NCBI GenBank assembly: GCA_001789745.1 | Contig: MGAN01000004.1 | Location: forward strand, 1-64,000 | Length of the DNA: 64,000 nucleotides | From: Candidatus Roizmanbacteria bacterium RIFCSPLOWO2_01_FULL_40_13 | Lineage (GTDB): Bacteria > Patescibacteriota > Microgenomatia > UBA1406 > GWC2-37-13 | Direction: 5' to 3' | Part shown: positions 6,956-14,542 of the stretch, in pieces | Layout of the letters: every line of letters starts with the position of its first letter | Numbering within the stretch: position 1 is the first letter of the stretch | Notes under the pieces: generated by a model | The model's database searches: none | Seen by the model: only the letters and a program-made list of their open reading frames with translations | Told to the model about the DNA's origin: nothing | Position numbers and translations under genes: made by a program

Positions 6956-8188
6956 TCAACAAGAATCTGTAGGTTTAAAATCTTTTTTATACGAACCGAC
7001 TGCGTCACCTCCTGTATTCCCCTCCATCTTGTTGTCGCAGATTCGACCTTGTGGTTTGCGTTGGAATTTGATTCCGCCAGCAGCGTTGTCAATTATTACA
7101 TTCCCGTAGACATCGTTATCAATTCCATCCGAATCCTCATCTCCGCCTAAGCGGACACCTGCGCCTCTATTTCCTTTAATCTGATTGTAGCGAAAAACAT
7201 TCTTATTGCCGCGTGAGTCCATGCCGCCCGACTCGGGATCTTTTTGTCCGGTGCAATTGTTGTATTCGATAATATTTCCCGATGACCCCTCTTTAATATC
7301 TACACATTCGTTGCCTTGCGTATCGATCGTGTTGTGGTGCACATGGTTATTGTTGGACTGGTCGGGATCCGAGGTTGGACTTCTGCCGTCGTCTGTCTGT
7401 TCCGGGGCAGTGCCGATATAAACTCCTTCGCCGTTCTTGCCGCCTGCATCAAAGCCAAAATCAAAGACTCCACAACGGGTGATTGTGTTATATGCTATCT
7501 CATTACGGCTTGCAAAATATCGAAGCCTGATACACTCTCCCCCGGCGTTTTTCAGACTCAGCGAAAGTATTTTAACCCCGGTCTCTCCTTTCCCTGCCGT
7601 TTTACTGATGATATAAATTAATTTATCTCTGTAATCTTTTTCGCTTCCGCCCCCGCCATGCAAACCGTCAATGGTGAATCCTTCAAGGGTAATATAATTA
7701 TGATTGATCTCGAATATCCGAGAATTTCCTCCTCCACGGACAATTGCATTTTTCTCACCTTTTATAATTATCGGATTGGCGACTGTTCCGCTTCTTTTGC
7801 TTACCGCGTCCTGAAAATAAGCGCCCGGCAGTAGATATATCATCTCACCCGGCTGAGCAATATCAACCGCTTTTTGGATGGTTTTCAGGGCTGTTTCCTG
7901 CGAATCGCCACTATCGCCATCGTCTCCTCCTATAGCTACATAGATTGTTTTGCCGCTAAAACTTGGCTTTTTCGCCCGGACAGTAGGCTCTCCGGGAGTT
8001 ATCGCTTCAGAAGATTCAATAGTAGATTTTTCTTCTTCTGTGGCTACTTCCGGATTTCCTCGGACTATCGGCGTTTTCATAATTTTACTTTCCTGTTTGC
8101 TCTGATAAATCATGACAAACATAAATACAATGAATGCAGATACGACTCCATGGACAAAATAAATAAAGTATTGTTTAATAAATGTCAT
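6956..8188 (-). CDS. membrane-anchored right-handed parallel beta-helix protein
   Basis: A 410-residue protein. N-terminal membrane helix (residues 10-28), a short linker, then from about residue 75 a DUF1565/pectate-lyase-like start (IYVAIGGDDGDSG...ALKTIQKAVD) and a run of beta-helix coils rich in N-x-I/V-x-x-N ladders up to the C-terminus. Folds of this kind include polysaccharide lyases and C5-epimerases. An Asp/Arg/Lys-rich face (GGMDSRGNKN, RLGGDEDSD) could be catalytic, but no family-specific site was identified. It is the last gene of the apparent uronan operon, 48 bases behind the synthase-epimerase gene, so trimming or modifying the same polymer is a reasonable inference. Confidence 0.78.
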   Translation of the reverse strand: MTFIKQYFIYFVHGVVSAFIVFMFVMIYQSKQESKIMKTPIVRGNPEVATEEEKSTIESSEAITPGEPTVRAKKPSFSGKTIYVAIGGDDGDSGDSQETALKTIQKAVDIAQPGEMIYLLPGAYFQDAVSKRSGTVANPIIIKGEKNAIVRGGGNSRIFEINHNYITLEGFTIDGLHGGGGSEKDYRDKLIYIISKTAGKGETGVKILSLSLKNAGGECIRLRYFASRNEIAYNTITRCGVFDFGFDAGGKNGEGVYIGTAPEQTDDGRSPTSDPDQSNNNHVHHNTIDTQGNECVDIKEGSSGNIIEYNNCTGQKDPESGGMDSRGNKNVFRYNQIKGNRGAGVRLGGDEDSDGIDNDVYGNVIIDNAAGGIKFQRKPQGRICDNKMEGNTGGDAVGSYKKDFKPTDSC

Positions 8189-8236
8189 CTTTTAATCTTA
8201 CCTTTAATAGCCGTTTATATCAAGGGAGTAAGCGCG

Positions 8237-11128
8237 CTATTTCAATTCAAAAGCAGCTACATCGCTCTTGTGATTTTTTAAGAAGTAATTACTATTGGAT
8301 CGTAGATTGGTCAGGCCGCTTTGGATTTTGGCGTAGATACCGTGTCGGGTGTTATAGATAATTGAATTTGAGTCGAGCATATTGCCGTCTGCCTTGCCCG
8401 AAAAGTAAATCCCCACCTCATTTTGCTCCAGTTTATTATTGGTGGCCTGATTTTTGGCGGTTTTTACGTACATCCCTACCTGATTAAATGACAACTTGTT
8501 ATTATCAATTACATTATCGCTTGCTTCCTCATTAAGATAGATTCCGTATTGGGAGTTTTCCTTAATTTCGTTTTTTGTGATGACATTCTCTTTTGACTTT
8601 TTATCGGCCAGAATCCCTCTTCGATTTTTATTGATCATATTATTACTGATGGTGTTTTTACCGGAATTGTCAATGCTTATTCCGTCATGGTTAGCATAAA
8701 TATTGTTGTTCACAATCAAATTATTGTTTGATAATTCGTGAAGCATTATTCCGTGCAGTTTATTGTTGTAGGATTGATTATTTCTGATAGTAAAATCCGT
8801 GCAACGCTTGGAAAGAATCAGGCCGTGCGTACCGTTGCTGTAAAATTTATTATTCTCTACCAAAAATCCCGTTGAATCATCATGAGGATCCAAACCATAC
8901 CGTACGTTGTTGTAAAATTCATTATCTCTCCAGGTCATGCCGGTTGCACCATAGGTATAAGCGCCAAAATAATTGTCATGGAATTTGCTGTTGATTATCT
9001 CACCGGTCAAAAGATAAATTCCCAATTTGCCTGTACTCATTCTCCAGGATATTCCGTAAGAAGAATAAGGTAAATCTTTGGATCGTGCGAATCCAAGATA
9101 GGCAATTTCAGAGTCTGTCACATCCATCCTGGCATTATCTTTAACCAGAAGATAACTTCTCCCGTCCTCCAAATTCTTATCATAGTCGGCTGCGGTCTCA
9201 TCCCAACTGGTGATCTTAACCCCGTTTATTATCACGTCCGCATTTGAACCTCTTATCGAAACATAGCCTTTATTTGAGCTTGCCATCTTCAACCATTTAA
9301 CTTCATCTTTGTCAAGGAACAAAGTCGTGCCGGAGCGAAGTAGGATATTGGCACGCAACAACCAAACCTTAGGTTCCGTCTCCTGCAATAATTCTGAACC
9401 AAGCAGGGCGGAGATCTGACTTAAATTTGTCCCATAACCTCTACCCTCAACCACAATCTGATTGACATCAGGCACGTAGTAGATACGCAGATAATCATCA
9501 TAGATTCTTTGATAATTGAACTGGTAGCTTGGCGTAAGATTTAAGTCATGTGGAGGTACGGTAAGCAGTGTACCTGGCTTCATCCTATTCCAGTTGGTGA
9601 TCTTACTGACATTGGCATAAAGCAGATTATATACATTAACCCCGTATTGAGCGGCAACTCCGGCTAAAGAGTCGGTCTCTTGAAAAATATGGCCTTTAGT
9701 CAATTTTGTTTGTGGATCGGCTGCCGCTACCCCCAGGACATCGCTTTTATTGGACAGCGCTAAAGTTGATGATGTAGGTAATGTCCTTGCTACCAGGCTT
9801 GCCTGATTTTCCCTCGGGAGCAAAAAATTAGTGAATTTATTATAGATCACTCCTGATGCCACAACGCCAATCAGTATGATAGAAAACATATGCCCCCTGG
9901 CTAAACTATATAGTTTTCTCTGCGGCAATCGCGACTCATCCCAGCGGGTGATCCAACCCTGGACATTGACGCTAAACAGCGAGTATATCCTGATATAGGC
10001 CGACACAAAGGTAAAAACTATAAATATTGGCAGCATCCAGATATCGGCGGGGTGTTTTCGTAAGTGGGGATACATCTTAACCAGGCGGCTGATATGCCAC
10101 CAGACAAATATAACCCCAACCGGAATCCACAGTCCTAAAACCAAAGCTACAGAAAAATAAATTGGACTGATCAAGAGTGTAAAAGGCTGTATCGCTCTAT
10201 CAATCAGATAGATTGTAAATATTCTGTGTCTCAAAACCCATGGCTCGATAAATAAAGCCCGCAGGTCATTCCTCCAGCTGTTTCTGGTCCAACGCACCTG
10301 CTGTTTGAGAAATGTCAAAATATCCCTAACTCCCGTGGTATAAACTTGAGAATTGCTTTGATAAGTTGTTTTCCAGCCTTCTGCTTCGATGAGATAGGTT
10401 AACCTTTTATCCTCACCGCTTATCACTTTTTCACCCATAAAAACTTCGCCAACCATCCTGTCTAAAATCGGCATGAGCGCTTTGCTTCTATAGAACGCTG
10501 TTCTTCCGGATAGACAGACCAGCACATCTCCTGAAGCCGCCAGAAAGGGAATGTCGTCCCAATATCTCTGCTCAAGTCGGATGCTGAATAGTTTTTGAGC
10601 GATTGTCTTAGGTTTTTCTACCGACTGTCGGGTAGCCACGCCGCCGATTTTTCTATCGTTGAATGGACCGAGCGCATTTTTCAGCGTATCGCCGGCCCAG
10701 ATAGTATCGCTGTCAACTAAGGCCATAATTTCGCTCTTGGAAGCCCTTATTCCGTCAGCCAAAGCTTCACGCTTTCCCGGAGTTTTGGTGATGATTAGTT
10801 TGGTACCGGGAGTTTTTTTGGCAAAATCTTTAAATATCGAAATACAGTTTTTGTCTGTATGGTCTATGACTGCGATTATTTCATCTGGTTTGTTTCTTTT
10901 CCAAGACTCAATCGCACGGGAAAAAGTATCAGGATCCTCATTATAAACCGGGGTAACAACCGAAACCGAAGTTTCAAATCCGGGTCTTTTGGCTTTATAA
11001 AAAAGTCCGGTCGTTTTTTTGGCTATCCAAACACTCCAACGCCAAAATCCAATCAGCCCCAATGGAAGAAGAAACGGGTATAGATCTAAATACCTTGCTA
11101 GATAAAAATAAAAGTCGTTATTCAACAT
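8237..11128 (-). CDS. processive GT2 synthase fused to LysM and AlgG-type C5-epimerase domains
   Basis: A 963-residue fusion. Residues 1-430 form a membrane processive GT2 of the hyaluronan/alginate-synthase type: N-terminal helix, sugar-nucleotide site around 83-92, DSD (139-141), SGED general-base motif (237-240), QQVRW (276-280), then several membrane helices. Residues 475-527 look like a LysM domain (carbohydrate binding). Residues 560-963 form a parallel beta-helix that follows AlgG closely, including YGLDPHD (744-750) with the DPHD catalytic motif of mannuronan C5-epimerases, THGL (767-770) and NxxxxNxxHGI ladders. The predicted job is to polymerise an activated uronic acid, export it and epimerise residues outside the membrane. 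The dehydrogenase that could make the substrate lies 6 bases upstream. In Pseudomonas these activities sit on separate proteins (Alg8, AlgG). The exact sugar (ManA, GlcA or other) is not provable here. Confidence 0.88.
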   Translation of the reverse strand: MLNNDFYFYLARYLDLYPFLLPLGLIGFWRWSVWIAKKTTGLFYKAKRPGFETSVSVVTPVYNEDPDTFSRAIESWKRNKPDEIIAVIDHTDKNCISIFKDFAKKTPGTKLIITKTPGKREALADGIRASKSEIMALVDSDTIWAGDTLKNALGPFNDRKIGGVATRQSVEKPKTIAQKLFSIRLEQRYWDDIPFLAASGDVLVCLSGRTAFYRSKALMPILDRMVGEVFMGEKVISGEDKRLTYLIEAEGWKTTYQSNSQVYTTGVRDILTFLKQQVRWTRNSWRNDLRALFIEPWVLRHRIFTIYLIDRAIQPFTLLISPIYFSVALVLGLWIPVGVIFVWWHISRLVKMYPHLRKHPADIWMLPIFIVFTFVSAYIRIYSLFSVNVQGWITRWDESRLPQRKLYSLARGHMFSIILIGVVASGVIYNKFTNFLLPRENQASLVARTLPTSSTLALSNKSDVLGVAAADPQTKLTKGHIFQETDSLAGVAAQYGVNVYNLLYANVSKITNWNRMKPGTLLTVPPHDLNLTPSYQFNYQRIYDDYLRIYYVPDVNQIVVEGRGYGTNLSQISALLGSELLQETEPKVWLLRANILLRSGTTLFLDKDEVKWLKMASSNKGYVSIRGSNADVIINGVKITSWDETAADYDKNLEDGRSYLLVKDNARMDVTDSEIAYLGFARSKDLPYSSYGISWRMSTGKLGIYLLTGEIINSKFHDNYFGAYTYGATGMTWRDNEFYNNVRYGLDPHDDSTGFLVENNKFYSNGTHGLILSKRCTDFTIRNNQSYNNKLHGIMLHELSNNNLIVNNNIYANHDGISIDNSGKNTISNNMINKNRRGILADKKSKENVITKNEIKENSQYGIYLNEEASDNVIDNNKLSFNQVGMYVKTAKNQATNNKLEQNEVGIYFSGKADGNMLDSNSIIYNTRHGIYAKIQSGLTNLRSNSNYFLKNHKSDVAAFELK

Positions 11129-11134
11129 TTGCTG

Positions 11135-12040
11135 TTATAAATTTGCTCCAATCACTTTATGTATGGCCAATCCATTGCCGTTGGCGATTGACTCGTTGAT
11201 TTTTATGATCGTCTTAAGGAGCGGCGCGTCTGCTCCGCTATTTCTGGTAAAGCGGTAAAAAGCTTTTGTATCTTTGGGCAGGCAATTCCCGGAAAAAGGA
11301 CCAAGATCTCTTATCCCGTAGCTGGAATTCCACATCCCTTCGGCCGAAAGAGCCGTAATTTCGAAGATTTTATTCATCCTTAACCCCGACTTCTTACCGA
11401 TTTCTCTCATCTCATTAAAAAAGGTAATTTTTGCGGAGTTGAAAAGATTGTGGACATATTTCTGGAATTCTGCCTCCTCAAGGCTGCTTCTGTAAATGGG
11501 AGACTTGAATTTTTTGTAAACCCCTTCCAGCATATCACCGGACTTTTTATCATATTCCCCGATCAGAATCACCCAAGGGTTAAGCGCGTCATCATAAGCT
11601 GTTTTTTCACGCAGGTATTCCGGGTTCATGCAAAGACCAAAGTCGTGACCCAACTTCCAGCCTGAATGTTTTTCTATGAGAGGCGCGACTATTTTCCTGT
11701 TGGTTCCCGGTGGAACGGTGCTTTTGACGACCACCAGATGGTATTTTTTTTTGGCTTTAGCAAGCCTTTGGCCAAGACCTGCTGAAGCCGACTTAATTGG
11801 TCCAAAATCTATCTGGCCGTCAACCGTGGGAGTAGGCACTGTCAGCATGCTGATATCAAAATCATACCCTCCGTCAAAAAGTTCATCTCTTTTATATGCC
11901 AAGTAGCCTTCTTTTCTTAGACGTGCCGTTTTCATCGGATTTCCGCCTAGAAAAGACGTGCTAAACCCCAGTCTGGCGAAAACTTTGCCCGTAGCCTGCC
12001 CAACAACACCTGGACCTATAATACATATTTTATATTTCAT
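11135..12040 (-). CDS. UDP-glucose/GDP-mannose 6-dehydrogenase family, lacking C-terminal domain
   Basis: A 301-residue NAD-dependent nucleotide-sugar dehydrogenase. Rossmann motif GPGVVG (9-14), STVPPGT (107-113), NPEYLREK (139-146), the helix with E(189)...K194...N198...K204, and the catalytic cysteine in GNCLPKD (Cys253). Family members are usually 390-450 residues; this one ends about 50 residues after the active-site Cys and lacks most of the C-terminal nucleotide-sugar-binding domain. The end is a clean stop 6 bases before the synthase gene, so it may be natural. The expected product is UDP-glucuronate, GDP-mannuronate or a similar precursor for the downstream synthase-epimerase. First gene of the operon. 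Confidence 0.85.
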   Translation of the reverse strand: MKYKICIIGPGVVGQATGKVFARLGFSTSFLGGNPMKTARLRKEGYLAYKRDELFDGGYDFDISMLTVPTPTVDGQIDFGPIKSASAGLGQRLAKAKKKYHLVVVKSTVPPGTNRKIVAPLIEKHSGWKLGHDFGLCMNPEYLREKTAYDDALNPWVILIGEYDKKSGDMLEGVYKKFKSPIYRSSLEEAEFQKYVHNLFNSAKITFFNEMREIGKKSGLRMNKIFEITALSAEGMWNSSYGIRDLGPFSGNCLPKDTKAFYRFTRNSGADAPLLKTIIKINESIANGNGLAIHKVIGANL

Positions 12041-12055
12041 AAAGTTTGATGTTGA

Positions 12056-12084
12056 ATTATAAATAACAAAAATACAAAATACAA
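12056..12084 (-). promoter_or_regulatory. promoter of the uronan operon
   Basis: Reading leftward: TTGTAT (12079-12084), a 17-bp spacer, and a perfect TATAAT (12056-12061), 15 bases before the dehydrogenase ATG. Spacing and position fit a sigma-70 promoter driving the dehydrogenase, synthase-epimerase and beta-helix genes together. Confidence 0.65.
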
Positions 12085-12132
12085 TATATCATAGTATATT
12101 AATTACTATGGATGAGACTTAATTATTTCATT

Positions 12133-12214
12133 GTTATTTTCGAGAGAGCGAAGCGGATCGAGGAATCCGTATCAATCGCCGCTGTTGGAGATTTCTCGAC
12201 AAGCTCGAAATGAC
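12133..12214. repeat. GTCATTC-type palindromic element
   Basis: Degenerate left end (gttattttcgag), right end ctcgaaatgac, with inner arms around CGAG/CTCG. It is one member of the dispersed family found about 20 times in this window. It lies in the 273-base gap between the uronan promoter and the FN3-like gene, a gap that otherwise shows only AT-rich sequence. Confidence 0.65.
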
Positions 12215-12313
12215 ATTTATGCCCCGGTCACATTAATCATTATAAAAATGTGGGTTGACTTGGATTGTGATTTATGCCACAATGAAATTACATATAAGTT
12301 TTACTATAAACAT

Positions 12314-12724
12314 ATGAAAAGTTTATCCTTTTTAATAATATTATTGCTTATTTCTTTGTGGTTATTCATACCTAAGTCAATATCTGCCGCCCAATGTCTT
12401 GCAACTAAGCCTGATCATGCGCCCGACCTCTTCCAAATCGATATCAACAAAGGCTCGGCAACACTATATTTTACTCCGGTCAACAACGCCGTAACCAACT
12501 ATACTATAGTCTATGGGCTGTCACGTGGGGACGAACGCTGGGGAATATCCTTTCCTTATGGCGTTTATCACGGAGTAATCAACTATACTGTAAATCATCT
12601 GTCACCTAATACAAGGTATTACTTCAGAGTTAGGGCTGACAACGGTTGTCGTCAGGGATTTTGGTCAGATACTCTGTCGGCCCGAACAAACTGGCACTTC
12701 AAGATGTATACGAGAGTGAAGTAA
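12314..12724 (+). CDS. secreted FN3-like protein
   Basis: A 136-residue protein with a signal peptide (hydrophobic residues 5-26, likely cleaved after SAA). A single fibronectin-III-like beta-sandwich follows: SATLYFTPVNN, a central YTIVYGLS strand and NTRYYFRVRADNGC, a standard FN3 F-strand signature. Four cysteines could form disulfides. The ATG at 12314 is chosen because the upstream in-frame extension lies in the repeat element and lacks a signal sequence. A small surface binding or adhesion module is plausible; the partner is unknown. Confidence 0.72.
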   Translation: MKSLSFLIILLLISLWLFIPKSISAAQCLATKPDHAPDLFQIDINKGSATLYFTPVNNAVTNYTIVYGLSRGDERWGISFPYGVYHGVINYTVNHLSPNTRYYFRVRADNGCRQGFWSDTLSARTNWHFKMYTRVK

Positions 12725-12789
12725 TACTACCTATACTACAAACGTTCACAAATAAATAAATGATTTGGGTATTCATTTGTAGTATTTGA

Positions 12790-14061
12790 TTATTTATTTG
12801 CTGGATTTATTTGTATTATTTGTCGGATTTGCTTATTTGTAGTATTCAAAAAGTCAACTACCCTCCTCCACCAATTATAGATCGGATTTTCGCTTGATAC
12901 GCTCAATACTACGTCCCGCTTAATATCTTTTTCCTTTGCTGCCCTAACCGGAAAATTAACCGATACGAATCCTTTTTTGCTGAAAGTCAAGGATTCTTCA
13001 TTGATTATCGGTATTGCGTAAATTCCGTTTTTAACAAGAAATCCGATATCGGTCATTTTTAAATTAACGTCCTTTATTAAATTTCCCTTGGAGTCGATTA
13101 TTCTCCCGTAGACATTGACCGGATTATAATACTTCTCCAAAGCAGACGCAGCCAACCGCGGTGAATTATCATTTTCCCAAAGCCTGGTACTGCTGGCGTT
13201 ATAGGTCCAATAATTGACAGCTATTACTTTGCCCGTTTTAATCGTTCTGTCAAGCGCCTCATCTATCCATGACGCCTGTTGTTCTTCGCTCAAATCACCG
13301 TGTATGTCCGGAATCGGAGCACCAAACTCTCCCAATACAATTTTACCTCCGCTTTGCTCTGCCAGTTCAACAATGTCATTTTCCAGTTTTTCCGGTGTGC
13401 TGACATAATGATCGATCGTCACTGCGCCGTCCAATTTTTCGGTCGTTTCCCTATCCATAATCAATCTGGCAACGTCTCCGTTCATCGAATAAAAATTAGC
13501 TTTTACTTTTTTACCAGTCTGATCAAATCCCTCTTTTACTGCTTTGTATTCTGCCGCAATAAAATTTCGAAATCCCTCAATATCCCTTGTTTTTCTGGGG
13601 TCTCCGGGACCTCCGTTTTCACATTCGGGGCAGGACGTAAAGACATCCCCGTCTTCAAACAAATCGGGATTGCTGAGAATAAAATTTTGAATTTTGCCTA
13701 TATGAGTGCTTCTGTCAATTCTCGGATAGTCAAACCACTCTTCCCAGCCGGCGAGATTGCCGCGGAACCAGACTTTGAGTTTGTATTTTCTGGCTGCCGT
13801 AACCCATCTTTTAAGATACGGTAAAAATTCATCTTCATAAGGAGTGCCAAGCGAAACATGGGTCGCTCCTGTAGCCGCAATATTTTTAACCTGGGTTTCA
13901 ATTTCTTGATTAAATGTGTTATCTTTTAATTTTTCTCTGGCCAAATCCCGCGAATACTTCATCGTATCGACAGACTGAACCTGGAAAAAACGCTCACGGG
14001 AGTGTACCGGCGAAGTAAAGATTAGAAACAAACTTATCGTAATAACTAGTTTTTTAAGCAT
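12790..14061 (-). CDS. secreted glycoside-hydrolase-like TIM-barrel protein
   Basis: A 423-residue protein counted from the ATG at 14061, which has a GAAGA ribosome site 5 bases ahead. A TTG four codons upstream is possible but weaker. Signal peptide (residues 1-22), then a TIM-barrel-like region with two glutamates at the strand ends expected for clan-A glycosidases: one in a CPECENGG segment near residue 145 (acid/base) and one in VLGEFGAP near residue 240 (nucleophile). A C-terminal beta domain from about residue 310 (VYGRIIDSKGNLIKDV) resembles carboxypeptidase-regulatory folds. It lies beside the uronan operon and could process a surface polysaccharide; the substrate is unknown. Confidence 0.7.
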   Translation of the reverse strand: MLKKLVITISLFLIFTSPVHSRERFFQVQSVDTMKYSRDLAREKLKDNTFNQEIETQVKNIAATGATHVSLGTPYEDEFLPYLKRWVTAARKYKLKVWFRGNLAGWEEWFDYPRIDRSTHIGKIQNFILSNPDLFEDGDVFTSCPECENGGPGDPRKTRDIEGFRNFIAAEYKAVKEGFDQTGKKVKANFYSMNGDVARLIMDRETTEKLDGAVTIDHYVSTPEKLENDIVELAEQSGGKIVLGEFGAPIPDIHGDLSEEQQASWIDEALDRTIKTGKVIAVNYWTYNASSTRLWENDNSPRLAASALEKYYNPVNVYGRIIDSKGNLIKDVNLKMTDIGFLVKNGIYAIPIINEESLTFSKKGFVSVNFPVRAAKEKDIKRDVVLSVSSENPIYNWWRRVVDFLNTTNKQIRQIIQINPANK

Positions 14062-14075
14062 AATCTTCTTCAAAC

Positions 14076-14104
14076 TCGAAATTCGAATATCGAAATCCGA
14101 AACA
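14076..14104. repeat. CGAAAT-rich flank of four-helix-bundle gene, left copy
   Basis: A run of CGAAATTCGAA / CGAAATCCGAAACA motifs. The same motif appears in inverted orientation at 14512-14534, so the pair brackets the small gene between them. Confidence 0.55.
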
Positions 14105-14138
14105 ATTTTACAATCTCAAAGTATAAAGTATTAATAGT

Positions 14139-14504
14139 TTATTCGTTTTTTCTTAGGATGGATCCAAAAATATTCATCAATTCAGTAGTTTCTCGAATTA
14201 AATCTTTAGTTTCTACTTCTAATTTCACATTACTCTTTGTGTCAACTAATTTTAACCAATAACGACTTTCCTTTGCTTCTTTGCGGCAGATTTTAATCCT
14301 CATAAAAAAATCCTTTCTACTTAGAGCTTCATTAGCTTCAATATAATTAGCACCTACGGAACCGGAAGATCTAATTAGTTGTGAGGAATCTTGAATATTA
14401 CCTAAAGTTTTTATTAATTTCTTGACAAATTCTCTAACTCTTTTTGCAAAAACAAAAGTTCTATCTTCTAAATCGTATTGTTTTGAATTTGTAATTTCTG
14501 TCAT
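14139..14504 (-). CDS. four helix bundle protein (23S rRNA intervening-sequence family)
   Basis: A 121-residue, fully helical, charged protein matching the TIGR02436/S23 family: YDLEDRTF (10-17), a SSGSVGANYIEA segment (46-57), EALSRKDF (59-66) and KEAKESRYWL (75-84) are the family's hallmark blocks. Relatives are encoded in 23S rRNA intervening sequences or as free-standing genes, and are related to Avd of diversity-generating retroelements. No reverse transcriptase or variable repeat is nearby. Inverted CGAAAT motifs on both sides hint that the gene has moved as a unit. Confidence 0.9.
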   Translation of the reverse strand: MTEITNSKQYDLEDRTFVFAKRVREFVKKLIKTLGNIQDSSQLIRSSGSVGANYIEANEALSRKDFFMRIKICRKEAKESRYWLKLVDTKSNVKLEVETKDLIRETTELMNIFGSILRKNE

Positions 14505-14511
14505 TCTTATT

Positions 14512-14534
14512 TGTTTCGAATTTCGGATTTCGTG
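14512..14534. repeat. CGAAAT-rich flank of four-helix-bundle gene, right copy
   Basis: On the minus strand it reads GCACGAAATCCGAAATTCG, the same motif as at 14076-14104 but in opposite orientation. Together they give the gene terminal inverted repeats of an imperfect kind. Confidence 0.55.
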
Positions 14535-14542
14535 CTTCTAAT

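Noticed and set aside
14139-14504. Diversity-generating retroelement around the Avd-like gene
   Set aside because: No reverse transcriptase, template repeat or variable repeat is present nearby.
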